From Emticicia sp. BO119 (GTDB taxonomy: Bacteria > Bacteroidota > Bacteroidia > Cytophagales > Spirosomataceae): a stretch of 64,000 nucleotides of DNA. Below the pieces are notes generated by a model. It searched no databases. It was not told the DNA's origin and saw only the letters and a program-made list of their open reading frames with translations. The DNA lies in contig NZ_JACETV010000015.1 in the NCBI RefSeq assembly GCF_013912375.1, forward strand, positions 1-64,000. The letters are read 5' to 3'. Positions 1 through 8,994 of this stretch are shown in pieces. The position numbers and the translations under genes were made by a program. The number at the start of each line of letters is the position of its first letter. Within the stretch, counting starts at the first letter, position 1.

Positions 1-114
1 TCAAGATTAGTTAGAAAAGCATTGAGCTTCTCTAAATCCTTGGAAAATCATATCGGAGCAATAAAGTACTTTATTTGCAATTATAACCTTGAAAGGAAAG
101 CATTACATTTTTAG
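1..114 (+). mobile_element. 3' end of an IS1-like transposase (truncated by window edge)
   Basis: An open frame of 37 codons runs from base 1 to a TAG at 112-114 and has no start inside the window. The residues (for example LSFSKSLENHIGAIKYF) resemble the C-terminus of IS1-type transposases found in many Bacteroidota, where a basic segment followed by FSKS...H closes the DDE domain. The family call is from memory of such proteins and only the tail is visible, so it is tentative. A hairpin terminator follows 15 bases after the stop. I could not place the right terminal inverted repeat. Confidence 0.5.
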
Positions 115-129
115 GACTACCTAATTTTT

Positions 130-160
130 AAAGCCACGCCTAAAGAACGTGGCTTTTTTA
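130..160 (+). terminator. rho-independent terminator after the transposase
   Basis: A perfect 9-bp stem (AAAGCCACG at 130-138 with CGTGGCTTT at 148-156) with a 9-base loop is followed by a T run. It sits just after the transposase stop. Confidence 0.75.
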
Positions 161-641
161 TGGCCTTTATTTTTTTGAAATCTATTGTTAATCAAATGAT
201 TAAGTAAATTTTCATTTTATGAAATCCAAATTTTTCAAATATGTGTAAGTATGCATCGAAATGAGATTCAAAAAAGATTTTATTTTTTTCTGTTTTTGAA
301 ATCCAGATTTTCAATCCAAGTGTATGTATGCCGAAACTAATCAATCAAACCTTATTCTTGAAATTTTATGAAAACTTATTTACAATCTTTGCCTTAATTC
401 TCCCACGCTTTAATTAACAGATTATTGAGTATCTGATAGGCATATTTGCCAATAATCATCAATCAGAACCAACAGCAGGCGGCTAAATTAACTTTTGGCC
501 GGGAGGCATCTTTTTGCTTAAAACTATGAAAACTAATCTTTTGCTAATGCTTTAATATGAATAAGCTCAAAAAACAATGAGGTGTTAAAAGCCCAAGTCA
601 ACTAAACCGAATTCTCCATCTGGGCAGGAGTGATTAAAACA
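161..641. other. non-coding region with a diverged direct repeat
   Basis: No convincing gene is seen here. Two related segments, about 221-261 and 298-336, both begin GAAATCC and contain GTGTA(A/T)GTATGC followed by CGAAA, so they look like a diverged direct repeat about 77 bases apart. The sequence is very A+T-rich between them. The region may carry the end of the IS and the promoter of the following gene, but no clear TAnnTTTG element was found. Confidence 0.4.
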
Positions 642-1037
642 ATGAAAACTAACAAAGAAACCGTTGAGGCCATGTATCAGGCCTTCGGACAAGGAAACAT
701 TCCATTTATTTTAGGAACAGTAAGCGAGGAATTTACCTGGACTGATCCTTCAAACCCAGCCATTGTTCCACAAGGGGGTACGTTTGTAGGAAAATCAGGA
801 TTTTTAGATTTTTTTGAAAAATTAAGTGAAAAAGTGGAAACTACACTTTTTGCAGTAGACAACTATTTAGCTGAAGGCAATACAGTAGTGGCCTCAGGCA
901 GGCATGGGGTTCGTATAAAGACTTCCGGTCAGGATTATACTACAAACTGGATTATGATCTGGGACTTTGAAAATGGAAAACCTATCAAAGGTCGTTCAGT
1001 GTTCGATACCAATCAATACGAAGCTCTTTTTGTATAG
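642..1037 (+). CDS. SnoaL/NTF2-like protein
   Basis: A 131-residue cytoplasmic protein with the pattern of the NTF2-like superfamily: an N-terminal helix (VEAMYQAFGQGN), a tryptophan-containing strand (FTWTDP), a G-F-x-x-FF helix, then strands ending in a WIMIWDFENGKP segment and a terminal Asn-Gln-Tyr. Such folds bind or isomerise small hydrophobic molecules, but the substrate cannot be read from sequence. A GTG at 630 would extend the frame by four residues. I prefer the ATG at 642, since an AGGAG stands about 10 bases upstream of it and the extension adds nothing to the fold. It lies 50 bases before a second protein of the same fold, so the two probably arose by duplication and may be co-transcribed. 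Confidence 0.75.
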   Translation: MKTNKETVEAMYQAFGQGNIPFILGTVSEEFTWTDPSNPAIVPQGGTFVGKSGFLDFFEKLSEKVETTLFAVDNYLAEGNTVVASGRHGVRIKTSGQDYTTNWIMIWDFENGKPIKGRSVFDTNQYEALFV

Positions 1038-1087
1038 TATATTTTATTAATCATCATTTTTATCAATTTTTTAAATTCAATCAAACA

Positions 1088-1966
1088 ATGAAAACTATCA
1101 AATTACTTTCAATTTTTACTCTTTTTGCGATAATGACATCTGCTGCACAATCGCCTGAATTAATAAAAAAAAATGTAATGGCTGCTTATGAAAGCTTGAA
1201 CAAAAGAGATTTTGCGATGTTCAAAACCGTTTGTACACCAGATTTTATTGAATATTCTGCCGGCCCAACCCCCATCAAAGGCATTGATGATGCTATAGAG
1301 GCTTATAAAGTTTTTATGTCTATTGCTCCTGATATTATGTTTAAAATAACTAACATAACTGTTGACGGAAAACGAGCCATAGTTGAGGTTGAAGTAGCAG
1401 GCACAAACACTGCTCCGGTAATGGGTATGTTACCACCTACAGGAAAACAATTCTGGTATAAAGATGTAGATTTTGTGACATTCAACGAAAAAGGATTGGC
1501 TACTGGTCATTCTGCTACTAATCCTAATGAAGTATTTCGCCAGATTGGCTATGGATTTTTAGAAAATCCTCACACGCAATCAGTAATGAATCTTTATCAA
1601 GCCTTTTCAAAAGCTGATGTTAATGGAATTGTTGCCAATATCAACGAAAAAGTTAGCTGGGATATAACAGATAATCCGATTGTGAAGAATGCAAAAGTAT
1701 ATACTTCTAAAAGTGAGATTCCGATGTTTTTTAAAGAATTGGCAGACGCTTGTGAGCCGACAAAATTTGAGCCTTATCGTTTTGCAGCAGATGGAGATGA
1801 TGTTTTTGCAGTCATTCATGTGGAGTGGAAATCAAAAGCGAACGGTAAAACATGGGCATCAAACTTTAGCCATCATTTCAAATTTGCAAATGGCAAAATC
1901 AGTGAATTTCGTGAACTGACATCAAAACCCTGGGAAGTAAAAGGGAATATGACTGGGATGAAATAA
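1088..1966 (+). CDS. exported protein with two SnoaL/NTF2-like domains
   Basis: A 292-residue protein. Residues 1-20 form a Sec signal peptide (MKTIKLLSIF to SAAQ), so it is likely periplasmic. Residues about 22-150 resemble the SnoaL polyketide-cyclase-like branch (NAAYESLNKRD-type helix, TPDFIEYSAG, a hydrophobic strand with MLPPTGK, then FNEKGLATGH). Residues about 155-285 repeat the fold more like the cytoplasmic neighbour upstream (VMNLYQAFSKADVNGI, SWDITDNP, FFKELAD, HVEWKS...HHFKFANGKI). It is therefore an internal fusion of two NTF2-like units. No catalytic residues can be assigned. A hairpin terminator follows at 1984. Confidence 0.7.
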   Translation: MKTIKLLSIFTLFAIMTSAAQSPELIKKNVMAAYESLNKRDFAMFKTVCTPDFIEYSAGPTPIKGIDDAIEAYKVFMSIAPDIMFKITNITVDGKRAIVEVEVAGTNTAPVMGMLPPTGKQFWYKDVDFVTFNEKGLATGHSATNPNEVFRQIGYGFLENPHTQSVMNLYQAFSKADVNGIVANINEKVSWDITDNPIVKNAKVYTSKSEIPMFFKELADACEPTKFEPYRFAADGDDVFAVIHVEWKSKANGKTWASNFSHHFKFANGKISEFRELTSKPWEVKGNMTGMK

Positions 1967-1983
1967 CATACTTTTCTGCTTTC

Positions 1984-2026
1984 GATTGGCAACTTCTCAC
2001 TTATTGGAGGTTGCCAATCTGGTTTT
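1984..2026 (+). terminator. hairpin terminator
   Basis: A 10-bp perfect stem, GATTGGCAAC (1984-1993) with GTTGCCAATC (2010-2019), is followed by TGGTTTT. It lies 18 bases after the stop of the preceding gene. Confidence 0.6.
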
Positions 2027-2214
2027 AGCAATAATCACAATTATCAACTTCAATCTACCACTCCTCTCATTTTTTACTTATCTTTTATTTTCTTAGCCAG
2101 AAATAGCCTGCAATAATTTACCGCTTGTAATTCTTATTTACCACTCTTCACGAAAATTACATAAAAATACTCCCAGAGCGTCTTCAAAATCAAATAGCTA
2201 TGTTTAGATAATTG

Positions 2215-2769
2215 ATGACAACCACCGAACAAAATAAAGAGATTCAGCAAACCATTAGCGGCGAAAGACAGCGACTGTTAGGATTTATCCGACAGCGGGT
2301 ACCCTCTTTGTCAGATGCCGAAGATGTATTGCAGGAAGTCTTTTACGAGCTGGTGGAAATGTATAGATTAACTAAGCCTATCGACCAGACCGTCGGGTGG
2401 TTGTTTACTGTAGCCCGAAATAAAATTAATGATTTTTATCGCAGACGAAAAACTGATGCTTTGGAAGAGGTAATCCAGGGGTCTGGTGAAGATGAAGAAA
2501 GGCTATCTTTATTTGATATGCTACCTGACTCCTCTACTCAAGACATTATGATGCAGGAAACTATTCTGGAGGCATTATCTGAAGCCCTGGAAGAATTACC
2601 GGGCCATCAACGATTTGTTTTTGAAATGCACGAGTTAGAAGATAAATCTTTCAAAGAAATTTCGACTATGACAGGTGTAAAAGTCAGCGAACTGATTTCG
2701 GAGAAAAGGCAGGCTGTTTTATTTTTAAGGGAACGATTGAGATATTTATACAACGATTTGTTTCTATAA
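2215..2769 (+). CDS. ECF-type RNA polymerase sigma factor
   Basis: A 184-residue sigma-70 family protein of the extracytoplasmic-function type. Sigma region 2 spans about residues 17-80 (LLGFIRQRVPSLSDAEDVLQ, then VGWLFTVARNKINDFYRRRK) and region 4 about 118-175 (ELPGHQRFVFEMHELEDKSF, EISTMTGVKVSEL). No region 3 or extra domain is present. The ATG at 2215 is preferred over the TTG immediately before it. A TATGTTTA sequence 15 bases upstream is one mismatch from the Bacteroidota -7 element. The next gene, 57 bases downstream, encodes a small membrane protein that could be its partner or target. Its signal is unknown. Confidence 0.9.
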   Translation: MTTTEQNKEIQQTISGERQRLLGFIRQRVPSLSDAEDVLQEVFYELVEMYRLTKPIDQTVGWLFTVARNKINDFYRRRKTDALEEVIQGSGEDEERLSLFDMLPDSSTQDIMMQETILEALSEALEELPGHQRFVFEMHELEDKSFKEISTMTGVKVSELISEKRQAVLFLRERLRYLYNDLFL

Positions 2770-2826
2770 TAATTTAAAATATTAAACAAAAAAGGGTAGC
2801 AAATTACCCATTAAATAGATAAAGAA

Positions 2827-3180
2827 ATGAGAAAATTCTGGTTTTTTAAAGGTTTTGTTTTCATCGTGGCTTTTGTCCTCTTGGGCGGTTTTGTAGTAAT
2901 GAGTCTGTGGAACTGGCTTATACCCAGTATATTTGGTTTAGGGGTGATTACTTTTGCGCAAGCCTTAGGGCTGCTGGTCTTGTCCAAAATCCTCTTCGGT
3001 GGTTTTCGGGGTGGACACTGGGGCGGCGGTTGTGGTGGTGGCCTACAATTCTGGAAACATAGAATGGCGGAGCGTTGGGATAAAATGACACCAGAAGAGC
3101 GTCATGATTATAAACAAAAAATGAGAAATGTCTGGGGCAGATGGAATGCAAGAAGAGAAGATAAGGACTTTGAAGATTAA
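2827..3180 (+). CDS. small membrane protein downstream of sigma factor
   Basis: A 117-residue protein with two predicted membrane helices (about 7-27 and 33-56), then a Gly/His-rich stretch (FRGGHWGGGCGGG, about 59-71) and a very charged C-terminal tail with MTPEERHDYKQKM. I do not recognise a named family. The MTPEER...W tail resembles short helices in Spy/CpxP-like or metal-sensing proteins, but the similarity is too weak to use. It sits right behind the ECF sigma gene, so co-expression is likely. It could be a membrane-bound regulator of that sigma factor, but no anti-sigma zinc motif is present. Confidence 0.7.
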   Translation: MRKFWFFKGFVFIVAFVLLGGFVVMSLWNWLIPSIFGLGVITFAQALGLLVLSKILFGGFRGGHWGGGCGGGLQFWKHRMAERWDKMTPEERHDYKQKMRNVWGRWNARREDKDFED

Positions 3181-3209
3181 GCAAAACAATTAACAATACG
3201 CCCGATGAA

Positions 3210-3251
3210 CAAACAGGGGTGGCAGGTCTGCGTACTTGTCACCCTTGTTTG
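3210..3251 (+). terminator. possible terminator hairpin
   Basis: CAAACAGGGGTG (from 3210) can pair with CACCCTTGTTTG (3240-3251) with one mismatch around an 18-base loop. There is no T tail beyond TTTGCATTT, so its terminator role is uncertain. Confidence 0.35.
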
Positions 3252-3365
3252 CATTTAAATAGGTGCAAGTTAATTCATATAACAAAAGCAGTATGTTTTT
3301 GCATTTACACAATATTTCTATAACTTGCTCCCCCACTCATAGATACTATCAGACCTTAAAAACCT

Positions 3366-4712
3366 ATGAACAAAAGAACATTTCTGAAAACTTCTTCGGC
3401 TTTGGTAACAGGAAGCATCATCTCACAATTAATGGCTTGTAAAGAAAGAGACGCCCGCACCAACTGGGCAGGAAACCTGACTTATAGTACTGATAATGTA
3501 TATACTCCCAAAACGGTAGAGGAAGTACAGGCAATGGTAAAGAAATATGATAAACTCAGGGCGTTAGGCTCTAAGCATTCTTTCAATACCATAGCCGATA
3601 GTATGGATAATCAAATATCTTCAGCAGGATTAAATAAAATTGTAGCTTTAGATAAAGCCAATAGCACAGTTACGGTGGAGGGTGGAATAAAGTATGGCGA
3701 ATTATGTAAATATCTGGATGATAATGGCTTTGCACTACACAATTTAGCTTCTTTACCACATATCTCTGTTGCTGGTGCTTGCGCTACTGCCACACATGGC
3801 TCAGGCGTGAAGAATGGTAATTTAGCAACAGCAGTATCTGCCATAGAGTTTGTTGATGCAAATGGAAATATAGTAAATCTTTCAGCAGCAAAAGATGGAG
3901 ATTCGTTTCATGGGGCAGTAGTTGGTTTAGGCACATTAGGCATAGTAACTAAACTGACGCTTAATCTGATACCTACCTTTAGCATGAAACAGGTGGTGTA
4001 TAGGAACTTGCCAATGGGAGAACTGGAAAAGAACTTTGAAACCATTATGTCGAGCGGTTATAGTGTGAGTTTATTTACTGATTGGAGTAATAAGAATGTG
4101 AATGAGGTATGGATAAAAAGCCGTTTTGAAGAAACTGATGCTACTACTATTGCTCCCGAATTTTATGGAGCAATGGCCTATACCAAGAATGTTCATCCGA
4201 TTGAAGCACTTTCAGCTGAGAATTGTACCGAACAAATGGGTGTGAAAGGCCCCTGGTATGAGCGTATGCCACACTTCCGAATGGGCTTTACGCCAAGTAG
4301 TGGTAAAGAATTACAGGCAGAATACTTTGTACCATTAGAGCATGGATATAAAGCTATGATGGCCATCGAACAATTGCACGAGCAGATAACCCCTCATTTG
4401 TTCATCACAGAAGTACGTACCATGGCGGCAGATGAATTGTGGATGAGTCCTGGTTATCATCAGGCTTGTGCCATTATTCATTTTACCTGGAAACAAGAAA
4501 AGGACGCAGTGATGAAATTATTGCCCCTAATTGAACAACAATTAGCGCCTTTTAATGCCCGGCCGCATTGGGGTAAATTATTCACTATGTCTCCGCAGGT
4601 GTTACAATCGCGTATTGAGAAATTAGATGATTTCAAAAAACTGATAGCCCAGTATGATCCAAAAGACAAATTCAGAAATGCATTTATCGGGAGGAATCTT
4701 TTTGGAAGTTAA
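3366..4712 (+). CDS. exported FAD-binding alditol oxidase-like protein
   Basis: A 448-residue flavoprotein of the VAO/PCMH family, closest by motif to alditol/xylitol oxidases and L-gulonolactone-type oxidases. The FAD-binding domain (about 40-215) carries YTPKTVEEVQAMV, ALGSKHSFN (His71 matches the position that holds FAD covalently in alditol oxidases), and SLPHISVAGACATATHGSG. The C-terminal half (about 220-445) is the ALO-type domain ending in HWGKLF. The N-terminus has twin-residue and hydrophobic features plus a lipobox-like LMAC at 22-25, so it is probably a lipoprotein or Tat substrate. The likely reaction is oxidation of a sugar alcohol or aldonolactone with O2 or another acceptor; the exact substrate is unknown. 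The gene stands alone. Confidence 0.8.
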   Translation: MNKRTFLKTSSALVTGSIISQLMACKERDARTNWAGNLTYSTDNVYTPKTVEEVQAMVKKYDKLRALGSKHSFNTIADSMDNQISSAGLNKIVALDKANSTVTVEGGIKYGELCKYLDDNGFALHNLASLPHISVAGACATATHGSGVKNGNLATAVSAIEFVDANGNIVNLSAAKDGDSFHGAVVGLGTLGIVTKLTLNLIPTFSMKQVVYRNLPMGELEKNFETIMSSGYSVSLFTDWSNKNVNEVWIKSRFEETDATTIAPEFYGAMAYTKNVHPIEALSAENCTEQMGVKGPWYERMPHFRMGFTPSSGKELQAEYFVPLEHGYKAMMAIEQLHEQITPHLFITEVRTMAADELWMSPGYHQACAIIHFTWKQEKDAVMKLLPLIEQQLAPFNARPHWGKLFTMSPQVLQSRIEKLDDFKKLIAQYDPKDKFRNAFIGRNLFGS

Positions 4713-4774
4713 AATCAGAATTTGCTTACAAATAGCAGCAACTAAGGTCGCTGTTATTCTTAAAAAACAGTTTT

Positions 4775-7700
4775 TTAAAAAGAAACACTAATCACATCTG
4801 TAGATGCTAAATAAACTATCATAAGTTTCAACTTTTCAAAACCCATTTGTTGATAGAGCTTACCGAAATCTCTTATTTCTTTTATATCTCTTTCTTTCTG
4901 GTAGAAATCATTGCTACGCCCGGGTTTATAGTTAATAATATACACCATATCATCTTTGATTACTACACGGTCCGGGCGTGCAATCTCACCATTGGGTAAT
5001 AAGATTTCCCTTTCATTTTCAATAATCAAGTCTTCTTCGAAAAGAGGCCTTAGAGAAGATAAATTGATTACTGTTTCAACTGCTATTCTCATCTCATTTC
5101 CCTCTTTGGTACTAATGATTCCTTCAAATTCCAACTCTCTTAAAGCATTAGGTATATCGTCATGCGTACGGATTTTGGCAAATGCCGCCCGCACTTTATT
5201 ATATTTATCTTTGCTTTTTTCAAGAGTTTCGGTATCAAAGATTTTCTCAGAGAGCCTTCTTAATCGTAACCTGTCACTACGGTCTTCACTGATAATTCGG
5301 TTCAAATAAATCTTTTCCTCAATAATGGGTTGACTGATAGTTTTTTTTATAAAACTACCTTTATTAATTTCATATATATTTAATTCAGGACTGAAGAGGC
5401 CTTCTATGGTCAGGAAATCTTTGATTAATTCTCCAACTCCGTGCACATTCTTAAAGTGATTTTTCTGTGAAATAACAAACAATTTATCTGCAGCTCTTGT
5501 AAATGCCACATATAACATATTCAGGTTTTCTAAGAATGTTGCCTGTATCTCATCATTATATTGCCCTACCAAATCAGTTAATTTTAATCTTTCACTGAAC
5601 TTAATAGGAGAGGAGAGCAATCTTGAAAACCTATTGTTTGATTTAGAAGATAGCTCCTCATAATCCAGAACCTCCAGATCACTCCACATTTCTGAATAAG
5701 CCAATGGCTTAAGCGACCAGTTTGCATGAGGGATAATAACTACAGGATATTCAAGACCTTTGGAACGATGAATCGTAGTAATGGTAATGGCATTCTGGTC
5801 GGCAGGAGATTTTACTGATAGATTTGAACTATCTTTTTTGTCTTCCCAATAAGCTAAGAAATCCTGTAAATGATTACTTTCTTTCAGACTATAGTTCAGT
5901 ACCACATCTAAAAAACGGAACAGATAGTTTTTCTGGTTAGTACGGTTAAATAAATCAAAGGCATCTATAATTTTTTCAGCTAATTCATAAATGCCTGATT
6001 TTATCATGGTAATCGGGTCAAGGTGATAACCATATTTAGCAAAAATCTGATAAAATACTATGGGATTGTTCGCCTCTACTGCTTCCGCAATTTCAGTATT
6101 AGCCAGGCTATCGGGTATTCGGTGAAGAATGGTTTGGTAGAATAAATACGCCGCCTCTGATTTCACCAGCCGGTTATCAGGCTGGTTGATAATCTGCATG
6201 AATGCCACTAATAAGCGTACCGTTGAGGCGTTTTTGAGGAGTAACGAATCACGTGAAATGATTTGATAGCCTGCGTCAGTCAGGGAGTTCGCCATCATGG
6301 CAGATTCTTTATTCCGACGACAGAGAATAGCTATATCTCCCTGACTGTAGCCCTCCTGTAACACTTGCTGAATAATTGCCAGTGTACGGTTAATCATAGC
6401 TGTATTCTCTTTTTCATATTCTAAAAACTCTAACTGAATATGTCCACCAGCAAGTGCTTTTACCGGTTTTTCCTGTCTGAAATCCTTATATACATCAGGG
6501 AGAAAATGAAAAGCATCGGAGTGTATCTGTAAAATGGCATAAAAAAAACGATTATTAAAATCAATTATTTCCTGAGCACTCCGGTAATTAGTCGTAAGTG
6601 ATTTAGGAGCGAGGTAATGACCAATGGAAATAAATTGATCTACCTGATGCGTTTGAATCATTGGATTTTCTACAAGTGCTCTTATATTACCTTTAAACAG
6701 ATGTACAATCAGTTCCATCTTACCTCCTCGCCATCGGTAAATAGCTTGTTTGGCATCGCCTACTATCAGGTTAAAATTATTACCTGCCAGAGAGTTCTCA
6801 ATAAGTGGTAGCAGATTATAAAACTGCATATCAGAAGTATCCTGAAACTCATCAATCAGCATATGCTTATATTTTTCGCCGATTCGCTCATATATAAAGG
6901 GCACTGGTTCTGAAAGAATAATATTCAGAATCTTCCGGTTAAATTCAGCAATAAAAACCTGATTTTTTTCTCCCAATACCTTGTCAAATTCAGTCTTTAT
7001 CTTTTTTAGTAAAGAGAGCTTACGGAGGTTGGGTCTAAGCAGATTAAAAAGGGTATATTTTTTAAGGTTATTATCTTTAAAATCCTGCATTTCATAAAAA
7101 ATACTACGCAATTCTTCTTTGATACTATCAATGCTTGCCCGAATAGGCGGAGGTGTCCCCCTTTCACTATACCACTTATCATCTCTGATAGCTGCCCAAT
7201 GGTAGGTGTTAGGCGAGTCTTTTTTATAATAGTACTCATTCTCAAAGTCTTCACGCATATTATAAAAATAGGCACCTATTCCTTTTCCTTTTTGCGTAAA
7301 ATCATCTATAATCAACTCCTCGCTTTCAATCAGTTCGGTAGCTCTGGTAGCCAAGCTAATAATAGTATTTTCAAACCATTTCAGATAGGCTTGAATATTA
7401 TGGGCTATCTCATCAAAATCTTTGTCATCAAGCCCATCAAGTTTTATTAACAAAGAATAATACTGGTCATTAATGAGGTGATTGCCGAACCTCGCTAATT
7501 CTTCTGTTACGAAATTCCAGCTTTGCCCATCACCTACTTTTTCTTCTATAAAACTCTCTAAAATGCGCGTAATCTCTTCATGTTCTTCATCACCAGCTTT
7601 CTCAATCAACCGCTCTGCGGCTTCGGTCATTACTCTGTCGGTATCCAATACAATTTCATAATTGAAAGGTAAATGCAGTTCTTCAGTAAAAGCAGTAACT

Positions 7701-8071
7701 AACTGATTCACGAAACTATCAATGGTTTTAACGGCAAAATCAGAATACTCAAAAATGATGTTTCTGAAGATAACTCCGGCTTTTTCCTGAATCAATTCTC
7801 TGGAGAGATTAGTTTCCTCTGCAACTTTCTGAAACATATCCCATGATTTCGACTTTTCATTGAAATTAGCTATATCTGAGATTTCTTTCAATGCCTGCAG
7901 GATACGATCTTTCATTTCGGTTGCAGCATCATTGGTAAATGTGATCGCTAAAATCTGTTTAAAATAAAAGGGTTTATCACTATTGAGGAATAGTAATTTC
8001 AGATATTCTGTAGTTAAGGTAAAGGTCTTGCCAGATCCCGCAGAAGAGCTATATATATTAAATTTAGACAT
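4775..8071 (-). CDS. RecB/AddA-like UvrD-family helicase-nuclease
   Basis: A 1098-residue superfamily-1 helicase of the exodeoxyribonuclease V beta/AddA type. Walker A is AGSGKT (11-16), motif Ia ITFTNDAATEM (about 43-53), motif II LIDEFQDTSD (about 404-413), motif III AKQAIYRWRGG, motif V TTIHRSKGLEYPVVIIP, and motif VI MLYVAFTRAADKL. The C-terminal region has the RecB-type nuclease signature, but it reads RPDRVV (Asp1034) ... YIINYKPG. The Asp of the usual DYK is Asn1047, 13 residues after Asp1034, the same spacing as the E. coli RecB pair. The protein would unwind and process double-strand breaks with a partner (AddB-like) that is not in this window. The next gene on this strand starts upstream with a 20-base gap (its stop is at 8092). 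Confidence 0.88.
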   Translation of the reverse strand: MSKFNIYSSSAGSGKTFTLTTEYLKLLFLNSDKPFYFKQILAITFTNDAATEMKDRILQALKEISDIANFNEKSKSWDMFQKVAEETNLSRELIQEKAGVIFRNIIFEYSDFAVKTIDSFVNQLVTAFTEELHLPFNYEIVLDTDRVMTEAAERLIEKAGDEEHEEITRILESFIEEKVGDGQSWNFVTEELARFGNHLINDQYYSLLIKLDGLDDKDFDEIAHNIQAYLKWFENTIISLATRATELIESEELIIDDFTQKGKGIGAYFYNMREDFENEYYYKKDSPNTYHWAAIRDDKWYSERGTPPPIRASIDSIKEELRSIFYEMQDFKDNNLKKYTLFNLLRPNLRKLSLLKKIKTEFDKVLGEKNQVFIAEFNRKILNIILSEPVPFIYERIGEKYKHMLIDEFQDTSDMQFYNLLPLIENSLAGNNFNLIVGDAKQAIYRWRGGKMELIVHLFKGNIRALVENPMIQTHQVDQFISIGHYLAPKSLTTNYRSAQEIIDFNNRFFYAILQIHSDAFHFLPDVYKDFRQEKPVKALAGGHIQLEFLEYEKENTAMINRTLAIIQQVLQEGYSQGDIAILCRRNKESAMMANSLTDAGYQIISRDSLLLKNASTVRLLVAFMQIINQPDNRLVKSEAAYLFYQTILHRIPDSLANTEIAEAVEANNPIVFYQIFAKYGYHLDPITMIKSGIYELAEKIIDAFDLFNRTNQKNYLFRFLDVVLNYSLKESNHLQDFLAYWEDKKDSSNLSVKSPADQNAITITTIHRSKGLEYPVVIIPHANWSLKPLAYSEMWSDLEVLDYEELSSKSNNRFSRLLSSPIKFSERLKLTDLVGQYNDEIQATFLENLNMLYVAFTRAADKLFVISQKNHFKNVHGVGELIKDFLTIEGLFSPELNIYEINKGSFIKKTISQPIIEEKIYLNRIISEDRSDRLRLRRLSEKIFDTETLEKSKDKYNKVRAAFAKIRTHDDIPNALRELEFEGIISTKEGNEMRIAVETVINLSSLRPLFEEDLIIENEREILLPNGEIARPDRVVIKDDMVYIINYKPGRSNDFYQKERDIKEIRDFGKLYQQMGFEKLKLMIVYLASTDVISVSF

Positions 8072-8091
8072 TCAACAATTGTTTAGGAAAG

Positions 8092-8880
8092 TCATTGTTC
8101 TGAAGCTGGTTCTACCGCTACAAACATGGTCTGTAACTCCATGCTTCCGAATTGAGTAGCCAAAGCCACATCGGCGGCATCACGTCCGTATGCCAATACT
8201 ACTCTATTGCCTTTAGGCTCGGTTTGGGTAGCATCAAAAGTGAACCAACGTTCACCCAGATAGGCCTCAAACCAGGCGTGTAAATCCATTGGTTTTAACT
8301 CGTGCAGATAACCAACTACAAAACGGGCAGGAATATTCAGGCTACGACACAAAGCAACGCCTAAGTGAGAGAAATCACGGCATACACCAATACGGCTTTG
8401 GGCAGTATCCTGTGCAGAGGTAGAGGCATTGCTATTGCCGTATTCATAAATGATATGCTCATTAATCCATTTTCTGATGGCCTCTACCTGTTCATACCCG
8501 GTCTCGGCATTCGCCACAATAGAAGCGGCTAAATTCCCTAATTTATCCGACTCACAATAACGACTTGGCAGTAAATAAATCAGTGAATCGTCAGGTAATT
8601 CCTGCACAGGTACAAAATTAGCACTAAAATCTACATCTATCTGGTCAGCAACATCTACTATTGCAGAAGTTTTGATAGTAAAGTTTCCGTCTGGTGTAAA
8701 AAGCCTTTGGCAGAGATTACCATATAAATCTGTATATTCAGTTACAGGTACAGTCGGTTCTAATAAATATTCTTCTTTCATAACCCATTGTCCTGCTCCA
8801 CTTCGTGGACGAAGCATTAATATAAGCGGCGTTTGGTATTCGATTTTATAATCAAGCTGGCAACTGATAGCAAGTTTCAT
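8092..8880 (-). CDS. transglutaminase-like cysteine protease
   Basis: A 262-residue cytoplasmic protein. The N-terminal half (about 1-110) is a beta-rich domain typical of bacterial transglutaminase-like proteins. The catalytic core (about 125-225) shows the Cys-His-Asp triad: SRIGVCRDFSHLGV (Cys), MDLHAWFEAYLG (His) and WFTFDATQTEP (Asp). The family includes peptidases and amidases, often co-inherited with ATP-grasp and circularly permuted partners; none are next to it here. Its stop is 20 bases from the start of the RecB-like gene, so the two are probably in one transcript with this gene first. The substrate is unknown. Confidence 0.85.
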   Translation of the reverse strand: MKLAISCQLDYKIEYQTPLILMLRPRSGAGQWVMKEEYLLEPTVPVTEYTDLYGNLCQRLFTPDGNFTIKTSAIVDVADQIDVDFSANFVPVQELPDDSLIYLLPSRYCESDKLGNLAASIVANAETGYEQVEAIRKWINEHIIYEYGNSNASTSAQDTAQSRIGVCRDFSHLGVALCRSLNIPARFVVGYLHELKPMDLHAWFEAYLGERWFTFDATQTEPKGNRVVLAYGRDAADVALATQFGSMELQTMFVAVEPASEQ

Positions 8881-8994
8881 TAATTAATGATGAGTTAGGC
8901 ATTTTCTTTGATTCGTGTTTAAAGATAATAAAAAATACTGTGCCATATATCTGCCAGGTCATATAGTGTTTTTAAAAGTACGAATAAGGAAAAT

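Noticed and set aside
4956-5309. A 117-codon frame antisense to the RecB-like gene
   Set aside because: It is a shadow of a clear helicase-nuclease gene with conserved motifs on the other strand.
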